From Glycine soja (lineage: Eukaryota; Streptophyta; Magnoliopsida; Fabales; Fabaceae), in assembly GCF_004193775.1 (NCBI RefSeq), contig NC_041011.1:17875173-17939172 (forward strand): a stretch of 64,000 nt of DNA, given 5' to 3'. The notes under the pieces were generated by a model. It did no database searches, was not told the DNA's origin, and worked only from the letters and a program-made list of their open reading frames with translations. The stretch's first letter is position 1. Every line of letters starts with the position of its first letter. This document shows, one piece after another, positions 1 through 11,264 of this stretch. The position numbers and the translations under genes were made by a program.

Positions 1-840
1 ATTACGTGCAAGTGATAAATTTAGGATCATCTATGTTACTTGATATATGTTAGATTGTTAGTTCATCGTGAGATTATTAGCATACATAAGACTAATGATA
101 GCATGCAGTATTTTAATTTTACAAATCATATGTACAGAAGTGAGTATAATCTCTTTTTTTGCATTGAGCTGCCAATTATATATTACCTTTTTCAGTTTGT
201 CATTTTGTTCCTTCTTGACTTACATATGCATTTTTATGTATTCCCTTTTTCTCTTGGGATGATTAGAATTCAGAATTTTCCAATTTCACTTGGGCTGTTT
301 GGATGAGTTTATATTAGTTTCTTAACGCTTATCATTTACATTTATTCCAAATCCGGATTAATAAGTTGGTTCTTGACAATGACACTGTGCTTGTAATTAG
401 GAATGAACTTAAATAAGAAATCAGACCCATCATTTGATGATCTTATGCTTTCAGCCACTGCTAATTGCCTGAGACTTTCAAAATCAATTATTGTTTTGAA
501 GTCTGTTTTTTCTGTTCCTTTTTTTTTTCTTCTGAAAGTACCTGTGATTGTAAGGATCATGCATGTAATGTGAAGATTGAAAATGGTTTAGTTTACTCTT
601 GCAAACTTGAAAATTGTGTGATTTACTCTACACTCCACATAATGGTTGTATTTATTTCATTAGTAGTATAATGGAAACTCAACTATGCAACACCTAAAAG
701 GTAAGGGAAGTAGGGGAACTAGTACTTACATAGATGAGATGCTTTCAAAGTATACATATCGGAGCATGAATCATAGCAGAATAGTTACTTTAGTTTATGT
801 CAGAATAGGATACATGTGAACATAGAGTAATCATCCCTGC
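1..840. other. AT-rich DNA, no gene seen
   Basis: Only short open frames occur here. They have low-complexity, hydrophobic translations and no family resemblance that I recognise. No transposon end, splice-bounded exon or RNA gene was seen. Confidence 0.6.
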
Positions 841-887
841 CACATTCACTTATATCCACAATTGTCTTTTTTGTTCCTTTACTTTTT

Positions 888-949
888 CATTGACAGTTTT
901 CCCTTCTTTTAAATGGGTGTCATTTTGAAAGGAGGGAAAACTGTCAATG
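888..949. repeat. Short perfect hairpin
   Basis: The arm CATTGACAGTTTTCCC (888-903) is matched exactly by its reverse complement at 934-949, with a 30-bp spacer. The left arm and spacer recur at about 17841-17880, right beside a CACTA end, but without the right arm. The arm was therefore probably gained or lost in one copy. The function is unknown. Confidence 0.7.
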
Positions 950-969
950 ATATGTTTAGTAGACATCCA

Positions 970-1036
970 CTGATATATACTGGTTGAAAGGAGGTATGAC
1001 TAATCAATTAACCTACATCTGATATATACTGGTTGA
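970..1036 (+). repeat. Direct repeat pair, 18 bp
   Basis: CTGATATATACTGGTTGA occurs at 970-987 and again at 1019-1036. The interval 950-1850 around it holds no gene I can support. Confidence 0.7.
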
Positions 1037-1854
1037 TCAATTCTTATAGTTGTTTCGTACAATAATAAACTGAGAATTTTTATTAAAAGTAGTCTTGCAG
1101 CATCCATGGTTCTTTTATAGAAGCTTTGTGATGAGTCTAATTAACCATTGATACCAAAGTCTCAAATGGAAGTTCATGATAGATGTTCAAATGCCCCAAT
1201 GGAAGATAGTTCAGCAATTCCCCCACAGATTCCAACAAACTAGCTAGCAACTTTGATTCTTCAATGTATATTCATAGCCAGATGTCTGGTACTTTTTCTT
1301 TTGTTAAAATAAAAATGTGTTTGTACATTCTTAGTGATATTTTTTTCAAACCACATTTTGAATATGTGGACACAAGTGCATGCTCAGGTTACAACATGCT
1401 AGTGACGAACAAAGTGCTAAAATAAAGACATCGTTGTAACCAGTTTTACTTATTACTTCATTAAAAGAGGTAAATTCACACATTTTATCCTTATTTTCTC
1501 AGTAGTATGTTAGAGTAAACGTTGTATTAGGAATTCCTCATTTCAAATAAGCTTCTAATTCCAAACTGTATGGGTTGCTCTTCAAGATTCCATAATTAAA
1601 ATTGTTTCAGATATTTAGTTTTGATTTTGAATACTATGTTATCGTAAAGTTTGAGTTACATGCACTTGAGGCCATCTAGTGATGTGGCATTACTTAATTA
1701 TCAAGTGAAAGCTTTTAAAATCAAAGGTGTTTCCCATGAAGCACGAATCTTCATCTGAGGGTTTGTTGCAAATAGTACCTTGGTTCCATACATTTTCACA
1801 TTTCCAAGAAGAGTTTTTTGGAGGATGGTGTATTAAGTGATGATGAGAATATCT

Positions 1855-2300
1855 GCCATCAAGCAAGAGCTTAGAGTTTCTGGATCAAATGCCAACAACT
1901 CAGAATATTGCTGCTGGGAAGGTGCCACCTGTGGCTATCATCATCTCTCATCAGAATCTTGGAGGTGATGTAAGTTCAATTTTCAGTACACCTTACAAGG
2001 CAATCATATGCCCTCTGGGACAGTCTTACTTGTAAGGAAACTGATCTCTATGGACATGAAAATAATGCACTACCAGAGCAAGATAGTTATAGTTATAGAG
2101 CTTCGAAGGCTGAGAAAACTAAGTCATGAAAATGTAATGAAACCCATTGGATATGTTATTTGTAGTGGTGTAGCTCTTCTCATTCATCAGTATCTACCCA
2201 ATGAACATTGGCTCAACTTCTTTATGAATCTACAATGCTACCTGGAATTCAGCCTGACTGGCGTGCTAGACTATCACAATGATGAATCAAAAGTTCAATC
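1855..2300 (+). pseudogene. LRR receptor-like kinase pseudogene (At2g41820-like), internally deleted
   Basis: Two parts of one receptor kinase are joined. Positions 1855-1965 read AIKQELRVSGSNANNSEY followed by a C-C-W-E-G-x-x-C-G stretch, which resembles the LRRNT_2 cap of plasma-membrane LRR kinases. After a stop, about 1976-2290 reads FSTPYKAI, then MPSG, VRKL, HYQ, LSHENVMKPIGYVI and VALLIHQYLPN. These resemble the glycine-rich loop, beta-3 lysine strand and following lobe of the At2g41820-type kinase. All leucine-rich repeats and the transmembrane segment between these parts are absent, a gap of several hundred residues. A 2-bp slip lies at about 2004-2008, before MPSG. The sequence loses resemblance after 2230, before the catalytic loop. 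It cannot encode a kinase. Family assignment is from remembered homologues. Part of the kinase end recurs at 18214-18370. Confidence 0.75.
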
Positions 2301-3439
2301 ACAAATAGGTTTTGAGAGCAGCATGTGCATACACACTTGTGCATGATAAAAAGTAATTTGATAAAGTAAATAACAACATAATGATATACAGTTAAATGTC
2401 TCCTTTTTCATGGGGCAATAGAAAGTTTACCTGTATTGCCAGCAGTCTAACCAAATGAAACCAATTAGCACTCATTTTTTATGCACTTTATACAACAAGG
2501 TACTTGTCAGATCAAACCACAATCATATCCCATGTACTCATGCTTTTCCAAGATTAACATTTTGATTTATAAATGATCAATGTTTACATAATATCAGAAC
2601 TTTCCAAAGCTCAATTTCAAAGCCATCCATAACTTTCTCTATTTCTCTTACATACACACACTCTCTCTAAAAAGTGTTTAGTGCAATTATCTATTCTTAA
2701 ATTCATTAGAAGAGATTTTCTATTGAAATCATCGAATAGGCACACATGAAATTGACATTTCATCAAGCAATAATGGACAACAAAGGTGATTTCATATTCA
2801 AGCATTAAATCCTAATTCCAACAAGTTCACGTGATTTTTACCCAAGAATGAGAGTCAAACAGAAAAGAGGAACAAAAAACTGATATAACAAATTAGAAAT
2901 AATGAGCGTTGTAATTATGCTTCGCAAACCATGACCATCTTATGTGCGTGCTTTATTACACAATCATGATTACCTAAACGGAAAAGGAAAAAATGATCAA
3001 ATCACAATGAAATAAATAATAACCGAGATCGTGGCAAAGAAAACCCAAATTTCAAACTCGAAATCCAAAATCACAAAAACGCGAGCCATGCAAACGAAAT
3101 CCAGCCAGCAAAACAACAAACTGTCAAGTAATTATCCAAAAACCAATGATTTTTTTTTTTTTGAAAACTACAATATCAAGAGACAAACATTAAATGAGAT
3201 ATGGGACCCAACAAATTTTTTGATTTCAACTAAATTTCAACTAACAAAACTTACAAAAGTGTGTGTTTTACATGAGTAGAATTTTTTACCTATTTAATAC
3301 AAAAAAAATTACCCAAATAATACAAATATAAATTTTTTTACACAAATGATATATAAAATAATGTACACGTTAAAAAATCTAAACAATGTTTTTTTGTTTT
3401 ATTTTTAATACTTTTTTCTACATCTTTAGAAATCTGGGA

Positions 3440-5427
3440 ATCGATTATTTGTATAAGTTTGTTTCTATTTGACAATATTTCTCTTCGTCAAATACTTAAA
3501 AGGTGGATGTACACTCCAACACAATGCAAGCTTATGAATGATATGAATCGAACTCATTTGCTATATTCAATTTCTAATTATAATTATTATCCATACTTTA
3601 TTTATTTATTTATTTTATCAAGAAACATTTAATGTGAATTTAATTAATTAAAACACATCACTTAATAAATCATTAAAATTTATACATTAATTATATTTTT
3701 GTATTAAATTAAATAATATAATAATGAAGGAAAAATCCCTCGAGAAAAACATAATTTATAGAAATGAACCACTCCTCTCACATTAAAGTTCTACCAGCAC
3801 ATGTATGGGACGTGTACAAATATTGTTTTTATCAGGCGTATGAGAATGGTTCTATAGTATCCTTTTGAGATCCTATCCATTGTTATCCATATTGATGATC
3901 CATTTTTGTGTTCAAGAGCTACTCATATTTTTTATACTAGTAATAGGTATAATTTTTATTTGTAATAAAATACTCATACAATGTTAAATGGTTTTTTAGA
4001 ATACTTTTTAATGTTATTAATATAATATTTATAAATAGGTACATTTGTCTTGTTTGTTATTTTATTAAAAAAATAATAAATAAGCTATTTAGAAAAAGTA
4101 AAAGTCAAACACATATTTAAGAAAGTTAGATTTGAAGAAATGTATTAGTATAATAAAATCTATGGTATGAGCCAATTTTTTTATTTAATTAAAAATGTAA
4201 ATATGTATTTTTTTAAACATTTTGAAAAACAAAAGTCAAATGTATAAATAAGAATGTTAGATTTGAAAAAATTATTATTAGTATAACAAAATGTATGGTA
4301 TGACACAATTTTTTTATTTACTTAAATTTAAAGAAATTTAGCTTTAAACCATTTTGAAAAAGAAAAATTCAAACATATATAAAATAAATTACATTTAAAA
4401 ATTATGATTATAACATTTAATTATGTTAATATAATATATTTAATAACATTGGAGCTAATTTAATCCATCTTTTTCTTCTTTTTCTACATTATACTTGATA
4501 ATTTCTTTTAATTCTTATAGGTACGTAGTGAATTTATTGTGATAGATTTTAAAAATTAATCAAATGTTATGGTGGTAACACTACAAGAAAAGGGGCTTAT
4601 ACTGACAATCATAACAAATTGGCTTAAAAATCTTAATTGGACATATATTTTAGAAGTTTTAAGCTGTTTTTAAACTTTTAAATATTTTTCTCTTGCTCTT
4701 GTGACCATTGGTCATCGCAAGTAGAAAACAATAAATCGAGGCCGATGGTAATGCCATCATGAGCACCACCATGGACAAGGAATGGAATAGGTTGACATCC
4801 TCTACGTAAATTGGTGACAGAAGCATTAACAAGGTACAAAAAAAATTCCATCAACTTTCTCCTCTAAACCCTAACCTGATTTTTTTTATTTCTCTTCACT
4901 TGCTAAAGAATGCAAACACAAGTTACTGTATTGATTTGATAAAAAAAATATTGAATTGGGAACTAATCTTTTGCTATCAACTTAATTACAAGAAACATTT
5001 AAATTGCTTAAACTAAGAGCAACTTGACAATTTTTTGTTTTGTTTTGAGCTTTTATTGTTGATAGCTAACATTATTTATTTATGGTTGCAATGTATTTTC
5101 ATGCTAGATCATTAAATATGTTTCACAATGCAGAATAATTTATTCTTATTAAGAATTTTGATTTTTAATTCACACTTGGATCTAGATTGGTTTCGATTTA
5201 GGCAGAAATTATGATATTTTTCGAATCAACAAAAATGTTGTTGTTTGGACATTTTTTCTCTGTACATAATATTAATTTATGTATATCTAATTTTTAATAT
5301 TTCTATTCTTTATTGTTATTTTATTTTTCTAATTATCATGTGATGTCTTGGATTTCATTTGTTAGGTTTTTTATCATTCTAATCACATTGGTAATGATGT
5401 TGATTCAACTATGTAATTTTTTTTCTG
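3440..5427 (+). repeat. AT-rich repeat unit, copy 1 (about 2 kb)
   Basis: This is one unit of a family present at least six times in the window. Shared landmarks, in order, are a segment with AGGTGGATGTACAC, a long A/T stretch, a CACTACAAGAAAA-like start (4581), a block with AATAAATCG...ATGCCACC...ACCATGGACAAGG (4730-4780), CTCTAAACCCTAAC, and a tail ending GATGTACATGTGATTGATA. Adjacent units run head to tail. The CACTACAAG motif resembles a CACTA terminus, but sequence on both sides is shared between units, so no element boundary is claimed. No coding capacity was recognised. Confidence 0.65.
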
Positions 5428-5430
5428 ACC
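5428..5430. repeat. Target-site duplication GAC, left copy
   Basis: GAC sits directly before CACTACTA and is repeated directly after TAGTAGTG at 11705-11707. The uninterrupted paralogue has a single GAC at 21484-21486. Confidence 0.92.
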
Positions 5431-5555
5431 ACTACTAAAAAAAAGGCTTTTTACGACATTGAATCTACGTCAGTTATATAGGGACCGCTTTAAAAAGTAG
5501 AACAGTGGTATTTTTGTAATTATTGTGAAATAAATCACATTTTACTACGCACAAT

Positions 5556-5586
5556 CTAAGGCGGTTATTAAAAACCGCCTTAGAAT
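5556..5586. repeat. Left subterminal palindrome of the Pack-CACTA
   Basis: TAAGGCGGTTATT and AATAACCGCCTTA-like arms face each other around a short centre at about 5559-5584. A further ACCGTCGTAA copy follows at 5626. Such repeats near CACTA ends are bound by the element's TNPA-type protein in characterised elements. Here that role is inferred. Confidence 0.75.
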
Positions 5587-5750
5587 GTTATGTACTATAA
5601 CATTTACGCCAGTTTTTTAACTATAACCGTCGTAATTGTAAACAACAAAAATCAAAACCAAATGGGTGTGGACCTTTGGCATTCTCGTTTCTGGTTAGAG
5701 AGTAGAGATAGAGAGATGCTGCAATTAGGGTTTATGCTAGAGAAACAGAG

Positions 5751-6170
5751 AACAAAGAGTCTGGGAGCAAGCCCATCGCGCAGTACACGGTGGACACGCG
5801 GCTCTACGCCATCTTCGAGCAGTCCGGTGAGTTCGGGAGGTCCTTCAACTACTCTGTCCCTGAGCAGCAGATAATGGCTTACCTTGTCAAAATCCAGTTC
5901 GGCGGCTTCATCCAGCCCTTCGGCTCCATGATCGCCATCGACGAGCCCTCCTTCCGCATCCTCGGTTACTCCGACAACGCCCGCAACATGCTCGACATTA
6001 CTCCGCAGTCCGTGCCTTCGCTCGACGACAAGAGTGACACCGCCTTCACTCTCGGCACCGATGTTCGAGCCCTCTTCACTCACTCCAGTGCCTTACTCCT
6101 CAAAAAGGCCTTCTCTGAACGCAAAATTAGCCTCATGAACCCTATCTGGATCCACTCTAGAACCTCGAAA
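5751..6170 (+). pseudogene. Captured phytochrome fragment (PHYB-like N-terminus)
   Basis: The frame starting [20 protein letters not shown] and continuing through [48 protein letters not shown] and [12 protein letters not shown] is the N-terminal extension and first part of the PAS domain of a plant phytochrome, closest to PHYB. Known phytochromes have roughly ten more residues between SFNYS and VPEQQ, so a small in-frame deletion is likely. Resemblance stops at about 6165, where the sequence jumps to unrelated DNA and soon reaches a stop at 6207-6209. The GAF domain with the chromophore cysteine, the PHY domain and the kinase-like module are all missing. No PHYB start codon is in frame upstream. 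GC content is clearly higher than the surrounding DNA, consistent with recent capture of an exon. It cannot make a photoreceptor. Confidence 0.9.
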
Positions 6171-6209
6171 AGGCCTTCGTCCTCGCTTTCTTTGAGTAAG
6201 TTTGTCTAA

Positions 6210-6780
6210 TTGGTAGGATGGGCATGCCACAGTTTAAAGCTGAAGAGGTAGTAGCAGAAGCATTTCAGAAGAAGATATTGTTATTCTATTACCATTTTTT
6301 TTTGCCTTTCATGATTTTGTTATGTTTTACAATGATTATGTTGGCTTCTGTTTCAATTATTTTATTGTGCATAGCCATAAGGTTTTAGAATTTAGATTAT
6401 TGCTTCCTCAATATGGTGTTTCTTAGATGTAGGGGGCTGTTGTTCTTGGTTTAAATTTGGGTAGATCTGACCTAGGTAGTGTTTTCACGTGATTGGTATT
6501 TGGAGGCCTGTTTATGTTTATTACATGTTGGATTTGATTGCTGAAGTGAGCGAGTCTTGATTGCAGCAGAGAGAAAACATGAAAACATTATAAGTTTTAA
6601 TTGTTATTAGTTTCCTAGTTCCTTCTTGCTTTCCTTACATTGGTCTTTTTATTTGGTTGTCCTTTGTCCTATAACTTACAGATTTTAAGTGTTTGAAGTG
6701 ATGCATGACAAAAATTTCTGCTTTTGTAAATGTGAGTGTCTGCTGTTGTAATTAACCCACAGTTGAAAAATTATTGGCAG
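6210..6780 (+). other. Intron-like spacer between captured fragments
   Basis: T-rich sequence with a possible donor near 6194 (GAGTAAGT) and the acceptor used by the next fragment at 6779-6780. A short coding-like stretch at 6217-6282 is not recognised. The donor and acceptor arrangement would allow a chimeric spliced transcript, but none is shown. Confidence 0.4.
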
Positions 6781-7531
6781 GACAAACAGAGGGCCAAGAT
6801 AAAGGAGAAGATTGACAAATTTGTCAAAGAAAAGTTATTGGACTTCTGTGATGTTCTTAATATTCAAATAAACAAGACCAATGTGAAGAAGGTAAGTTTG
6901 TTATAATATAACTCCATTTGAGAATAGAGTTTTAGTACTTTTTAAAATTAAATTATTAAATGAAACATGCTTTCAGGAGGAGGGGTCTACAAAGTTGTTG
7001 GAATATTTGGAGTCCCCACATGCTACAACTAAGATTCTACTTGCTGATAAAGAGCAGGTTTATTCTTTATAGATTATTTTAATCAATTGATGCTTTTGCT
7101 AATTGTAACATTAGTAAATTTGTTTTGTTGTATATCATTTCATTGTTGAACTACTTCATTGAAATTGAAAGCACCTCTCATAGATTGTCCATTTTTTTTG
7201 TTAGTTTGAGATTGTTTTCTAATCAGAAACACATGAGAATTGAGAAAATCACCTCTGATTAAATGCTTCATGGAGTTCAATCCTTATTCTTGTCCCTTAT
7301 ATTTAACATGTGAGGTTGGGTTGTAGACTTTGATTCAACAGATGGATTGATGAAAATAATTACTCCCAATGAAGTTAATACTAATATGCCCTGTATTAGA
7401 ATTTTAATTTTATATTAATGTGGCTAGTTTTTTGAAGTTTGCTTCTATGTTAACAGAAAGGTAAAAAGAGAACCAGAAAGTCATTCCCTAGCAAATCTCC
7501 TGGGAAAGCATCTACAGAGACACCTGCCAAG
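6781..7531 (+). pseudogene. Captured DEK-domain chromatin protein fragment (three exons)
   Basis: Three exon-like blocks have correct splice borders and keep phase. 6781-6891 (37 codons) reads DKQRAKIKEKIDKF...LLDFCDVLNIQI, preceded by CAG and followed by GTAAGT. 6977-7057 (27 codons) reads EEGSTKLLEYLESPHATT...LLADKEQ. 7457-7531 (25 codons) reads KGKKRTRKSFPSKSPGKA, followed by GTATCT. Together they match the SAP-like middle part and lysine-rich linker of plant DEK proteins, nuclear chromatin-associated factors. The protein's N-terminus and C-terminal DEK domain are missing. Retention of introns shows capture at the DNA level, not through an mRNA. No stop interrupts the three blocks, so capture may be fairly recent. 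Confidence 0.85.
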
Positions 7532-7590
7532 GTATCTTGTCCAGAAAGTCATTTTAATGTGGCTAGTTTTTTGAAGTTTGCTTCTACATA
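7417..7590 (+). repeat. Direct repeat inside the Pack-CACTA
   Basis: TAATGTGGCTAGTTTTTTG and the following AAGTTTGCTTCTA occur at about 7417-7449 and again at 7556-7588. The words CCAGAAAGTCATT also recur on both sides of the third DEK exon. A local duplication or template switch during assembly is likely. Confidence 0.7.
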
Positions 7591-7810
7591 TTCTCCTCAC
7601 ATATGCTTTTGTCCTGTCTTTAGTGCCATATGTTGTAGTTTGCCGGTTGCTCAAAAGTTAATTTTTTGAACTTCTGGTTAATTTTTCACGAGTAATCCTG
7701 TCAAACCATCTGAGAAAACTTCCCCTCTAATATTATGTTATTACATCTAAACAAATTATAGAAACTTTTAATTTATAAGATTTGATTACAATATTAAGTA
7801 TTATAATATA

Positions 7811-7985
7811 ATATTTTTATAATATTATTTCCTATACGTGATTTTAGGTAATTAAGATTATAATATATAAATAAAATATTTTTATAATATTATTTCCTAT
7901 ACATGATTTTAGGTAATTAAGATTTTAATATATAAATATAATAATTTTATAATATTATTTCCTATACGTGATTTTAGGTATTTGA
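7811..7985 (+). repeat. Tandem repeat, period about 62 bp, three copies
   Basis: Each copy contains TTTTTATAATATTATTTCC followed by TATACRTGATTTTAGGTA. Copies start near 7811, 7879 and 7941 and differ at a few sites. Non-coding. Confidence 0.75.
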
Positions 7986-7989
7986 TAAT

Positions 7990-9171
7990 ACTTTTAATGA
8001 AATCTTTTAAGATATTAAAATGTATTTTCTAATTTATTAATAGCACTCTTTAGGATTTTTTTTTTTTTAAAATGTATTGTGATGGCCTTTTGCTTGTTGT
8101 AGAGCATCCTTCACTTGTACTAAATCTTGACTTAGTACACTATAGTTAGAAATCCACTATTTTTTCTCAATCAACAGCAGTCCCATGTGTGTTAATTTTG
8201 ATCTGATTATTATCTTGTCTACTTTTGTTGGCATATTCTTTGGTATGGAAACACTTTCAGGTGTTCTTAATATTCCCATGCTTGGATTTGATTCGGATCT
8301 TCTTTCTTGATTTGGTTAGTCAAACAATTTATATGTACACTTGCTAATCATAATTTTATAATGAGTTTTTTATGCATCGATTGTAATCTTATGGTATGAT
8401 TAGGAATATTTTTATCTTTATCTTTATAATAATAATAAAAATAAATAAGTTTGAGAGGGAAAACTTATGCAATTAAATTGTTCATTTTTAGAGATTTTAT
8501 TCTTTATTTGTTAATTCGTAGAATTATATTAATATAGTAATTAAGGTAATCAGAATCATCTTCTAATTTGAAATAATTTAATCAATTGTTTGTAACTCAG
8601 GTATATGTTTTAGTTAATGTTATTAAGATGGTTTTAAATTTTTTATATAAATATAGTAATTAAGGTAATTAGAATAAGTATATTTTCTAATTAGAATAAG
8701 TATGTTTTAATTAAGGTAATTAAGATTATTTTAAATTTTTTATTATGATAAAATTATAGGGACATTTTATGCAATTGAGCAAGAAAATTTTTGAGAAACT
8801 TTTTATATTTTTAATTCATAGAATTATTTAAATATAATAATTGAGGTAATTTGAATAATTATATATTCTGATTTGAAATAATTAAATTAATTATTATCCA
8901 CACATATATATGTCTTAATTTTGATAATTAAGATTAATTTAAAATAGAAAAAAATTAATTATATAAAAAATGTTGTCTGACATTATAATATATATTTTTG
9001 TCTAACATTATACATTTATTTAATTAAAAATACTAGATTTTATATACCATTAAGAAAAACTCTTTCTGGATCAACTTGATTATTTATTCTTCTTAGGTGA
9101 TGATTATTATTTATAAATATATGTAATTGTTATATTTTAAGATTTTATTATAAAATACATTTTAAATCAGG

Positions 9172-9173
<2 letters not shown>
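7990..9173. other. AT-rich interior of the Pack-CACTA, no gene seen
   Basis: Degenerate, recurring phrases such as TAATTAAGGTAAT appear at 8540, 8657 and 8710. There is no open frame of interest, no splice-bounded exon and no transposase remnant. Confidence 0.6.

Positions 9174-9243
<70 letters not shown>
9174..9243. repeat. (TA)n microsatellite
   Basis: About 35 uninterrupted TA units. A shorter TA run follows at 9380-9412. Confidence 0.95.
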
Positions 9244-9245
<2 letters not shown>

Positions 9246-9376
9246 TGCTGATGGAAGATGAAGTGATGAGTGAAGTGGCTGCTCCACGTCGTGTTCTTCT
9301 TATATCGGGAAGTGGCTAGCCACAGTGTGGCACTTCTGAGTAAGCATCAATCAGTCCTCACTTATCTTTTTTATTA

Positions 9377-9379
<3 letters not shown>

Positions 9380-9412
<33 letters not shown>
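9380..9412. repeat. (TA)n microsatellite
   Basis: About 16 TA units. The segment between the two TA runs (9244-9379) has no recognised content. From 9413 to 10216 only AT-rich DNA without a gene is seen. Confidence 0.9.
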
Positions 9413-9414
<2 letters not shown>

Positions 9415-10216
9415 ATTGTTGTTATTGTGCTGCTGAATGAATATTGAGTTTTTAATCATTAAATAAAAATTACAACCAATTGCATTAGTTTTTATTAATT
9501 CATGTATTGCCCTCTTGTGGGGGAGTTATAGACTCAAGTTTGTTCTAAATGTATACAGAATACCTTTAAGCAATGTATTGATCTATTTCTTTTCACTTAT
9601 TTTTTTCTCTAACAATATTTATTACAAGTAGTGTACTCTATTTCTTTCTACTGGCTTATTAAACAAGAGTTGCTTTGTAAATTATGAGTATCCTTGAGTT
9701 TATTATATACTATGCTTTCCTCTGTAAATCATATTTTGATAATAGAGTATGAAGTTTTAAATGAGTGATGTGTTTTATTATTTGTAACTGGTGCAGTAAC
9801 GCAATTGCAGTCATATCTGAAACCTGGTAATTTTGCAGAAGGCTATGTGATAGAGATATGATTACTTAAAATTTTACTTTTTATATATGTATATTTTTTA
9901 AAGTAATTTAATTTTTTATTCATTGTTAAATTAATACAAAAGATAAAGAAGAGAATAAGACTTTTAATAATGAATATTTTTGTTAGTCATTCAAAATGGA
10001 AACATGTACCTAATTAATTAGTTATTCAAAATGTAAATATACACCATTTGATTCCCGAGTGTATTAATTTTACTCGGATTTTAATTATATATTTAAGATG
10101 AAAAAAGATTACAGTAATATGAAGATTAATTGTGTGTTTAAAAAATAAAAAAAATTCTCTAATGTTGCTTTCTGATATCCTAAGAGCATCTTAGCTGAAA
10201 AATCATTTCTTATAAT

Positions 10217-10752
10217 GGTGGATGCATTAAAGAGGCCACTAAGGCACTAACTCATTTTTTCTTTCTATTATTTCTTCACTTATTTTATGTTTTCATTCTT
10301 TTCTTTTTGCCAGAAAATTAAAATATATCAACTTGTAAACAAAATATTTTTCCCTTCTAATATACAACTTTTAATACTCATATACTAACACTTTGTTTCG
10401 GCAAAGTTATTAAGGAAGTATTTGATAGAGAGAAAAAAAGATAAGCAACAAAAATAATTAATTTTTTTCCATGTTAAAATTTTGTTGACTAATTAGTTTA
10501 GTTTCAACAGAATCTATGCAGCTTTCTTTTGATGCTAGAGGGAATAGTGTTCCTACAATACTGTTGTTAATGCAAAAACATTTGTATGCATAAGGAGGTT
10601 AGGTGAATTTGAAAGTTGTCTAGGTGAATTTAATAAATACACTAATGTTAATTGTTTATTTAATAAATACACTAATGTTAATTGTTTTCCTTTTTTAACC
10701 ATGGGGCTGAGTGGTGGATGCATTAAAGAGGCCACTAAGGCATTAACTCATT
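10217..10752 (+). repeat. Direct repeats: 40-bp pair and a 31-bp tandem
   Basis: GGTGGATGCATTAAAGAGG with the following CCACTAAGGCA(C/T)TAACTCATT occurs at 10217-10256 and 10713-10752. Between them ATTTAATAAATACACTAATG, followed by TTAATTGTT, is present twice in tandem at about 10627-10687. They lie in what was probably an intron of the captured RopGAP gene. Confidence 0.75.
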
Positions 10753-10812
10753 ATGACAACTATATTAAAGAGATTATTTCATTAATTTTTATGTGTTTCT
10801 GTTCCTTCATAG

Positions 10813-11043
10813 GCTTGGTTTAGAGAGCTACCAACTGGAGTATTGGACCCTCTTTCGCTAGAGCAGGTGATGCAATCCCAGTCAGAAGAAGAATGTGCTC
10901 AGCTTATGAGGCTTCTTCCTCCAACAGAAGCTACTTTGCTAGATTGGGCAATAAACTTAATGGCAAATGTTGCTCAAATGGAAAACTTGAACAACATGAA
11001 TGCACGTAATATTGCAATGGTTTTTGCACCAAACATGACTCAA
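10813..11043 (+). pseudogene. Captured RopGAP exon (Rho GTPase-activating protein, CRIB/RhoGAP family)
   Basis: The 77-codon block starts AWFRELPTGVLDPLSLEQV and runs through EEECAQLMRLLPPTEA, LLDWAINLMANVAQ, LNNMNARNIAMVFAPNMTQ. It is bordered by AG at 10811-10812 and a GTAATA donor at 11044. It matches the middle of the RhoGAP domain of plant RopGAPs, which switch off ROP GTPases at the plasma membrane. It includes the conserved NARNIAMVFAPN stretch. The catalytic arginine finger and the CRIB motif lie outside this exon and are absent. The methionine at 10843 is internal to the domain, not a real start. The frame has no stop until the intron. Confidence 0.88.
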
Positions 11044-11264
11044 GTAATATTAAATCATTTTTTGTTGTAAATGTTGTATAGAGTTCTACTCTTAGCTCCA
11101 ATTTTTGTTATTCAATTCATACCAGTCAAATTCATCTTATTGGATATAACATCAATGAGTAAAACAAACATTTTGATATATTTTCATTTATGTAAAAGTC
11201 TTCTATTGAAGGAATAAAAAGACCTGTTTATTGTACTACTCCATCTAAAATTTGGCTTAACATT

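Larger units (their letters stand above)
2142..5430. repeat. Segmental duplication 1, copy 1 (partner 18214-21486)
   Basis: From the kinase fragment through the AT-rich DNA this stretch runs collinear with 18214-21486, with few substitutions and small indels. For example, 2381-3280 matches about 18424-19345 and 3480-4600 matches about 19540-20660. Copy 1 is interrupted at its right side by the CACTA element that starts at 5431, and homology resumes at 11705. No intact gene lies in it. The 3031-3279 and 2617-2805 frames are short and unlike any family I know. Confidence 0.85.

Noticed and set aside
4577..4610. CACTA terminus at CACTACAAGAAAAGGGG and its copies at 20639 and 35158
   Set aside because: DNA on both sides of the motif is shared among the repeat units, so it does not mark an insertion border here.
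5652..6083. 143-codon minus-strand frame opposite the PHYB fragment
   Set aside because: It is an antisense shadow of GC-rich phytochrome coding sequence. The sense strand has clear homology.
9174..9412. Two TA runs as ends of a foldback element
   Set aside because: TA repeats are self-complementary by nature. No flanking duplication or element structure was seen between or beyond them.
10843..11070. A 75-codon frame starting at an ATG, as a stand-alone small gene
   Set aside because: The ATG is internal to a RhoGAP domain exon that begins at 10813 and ends at a splice donor at 11044. It is a captured exon.
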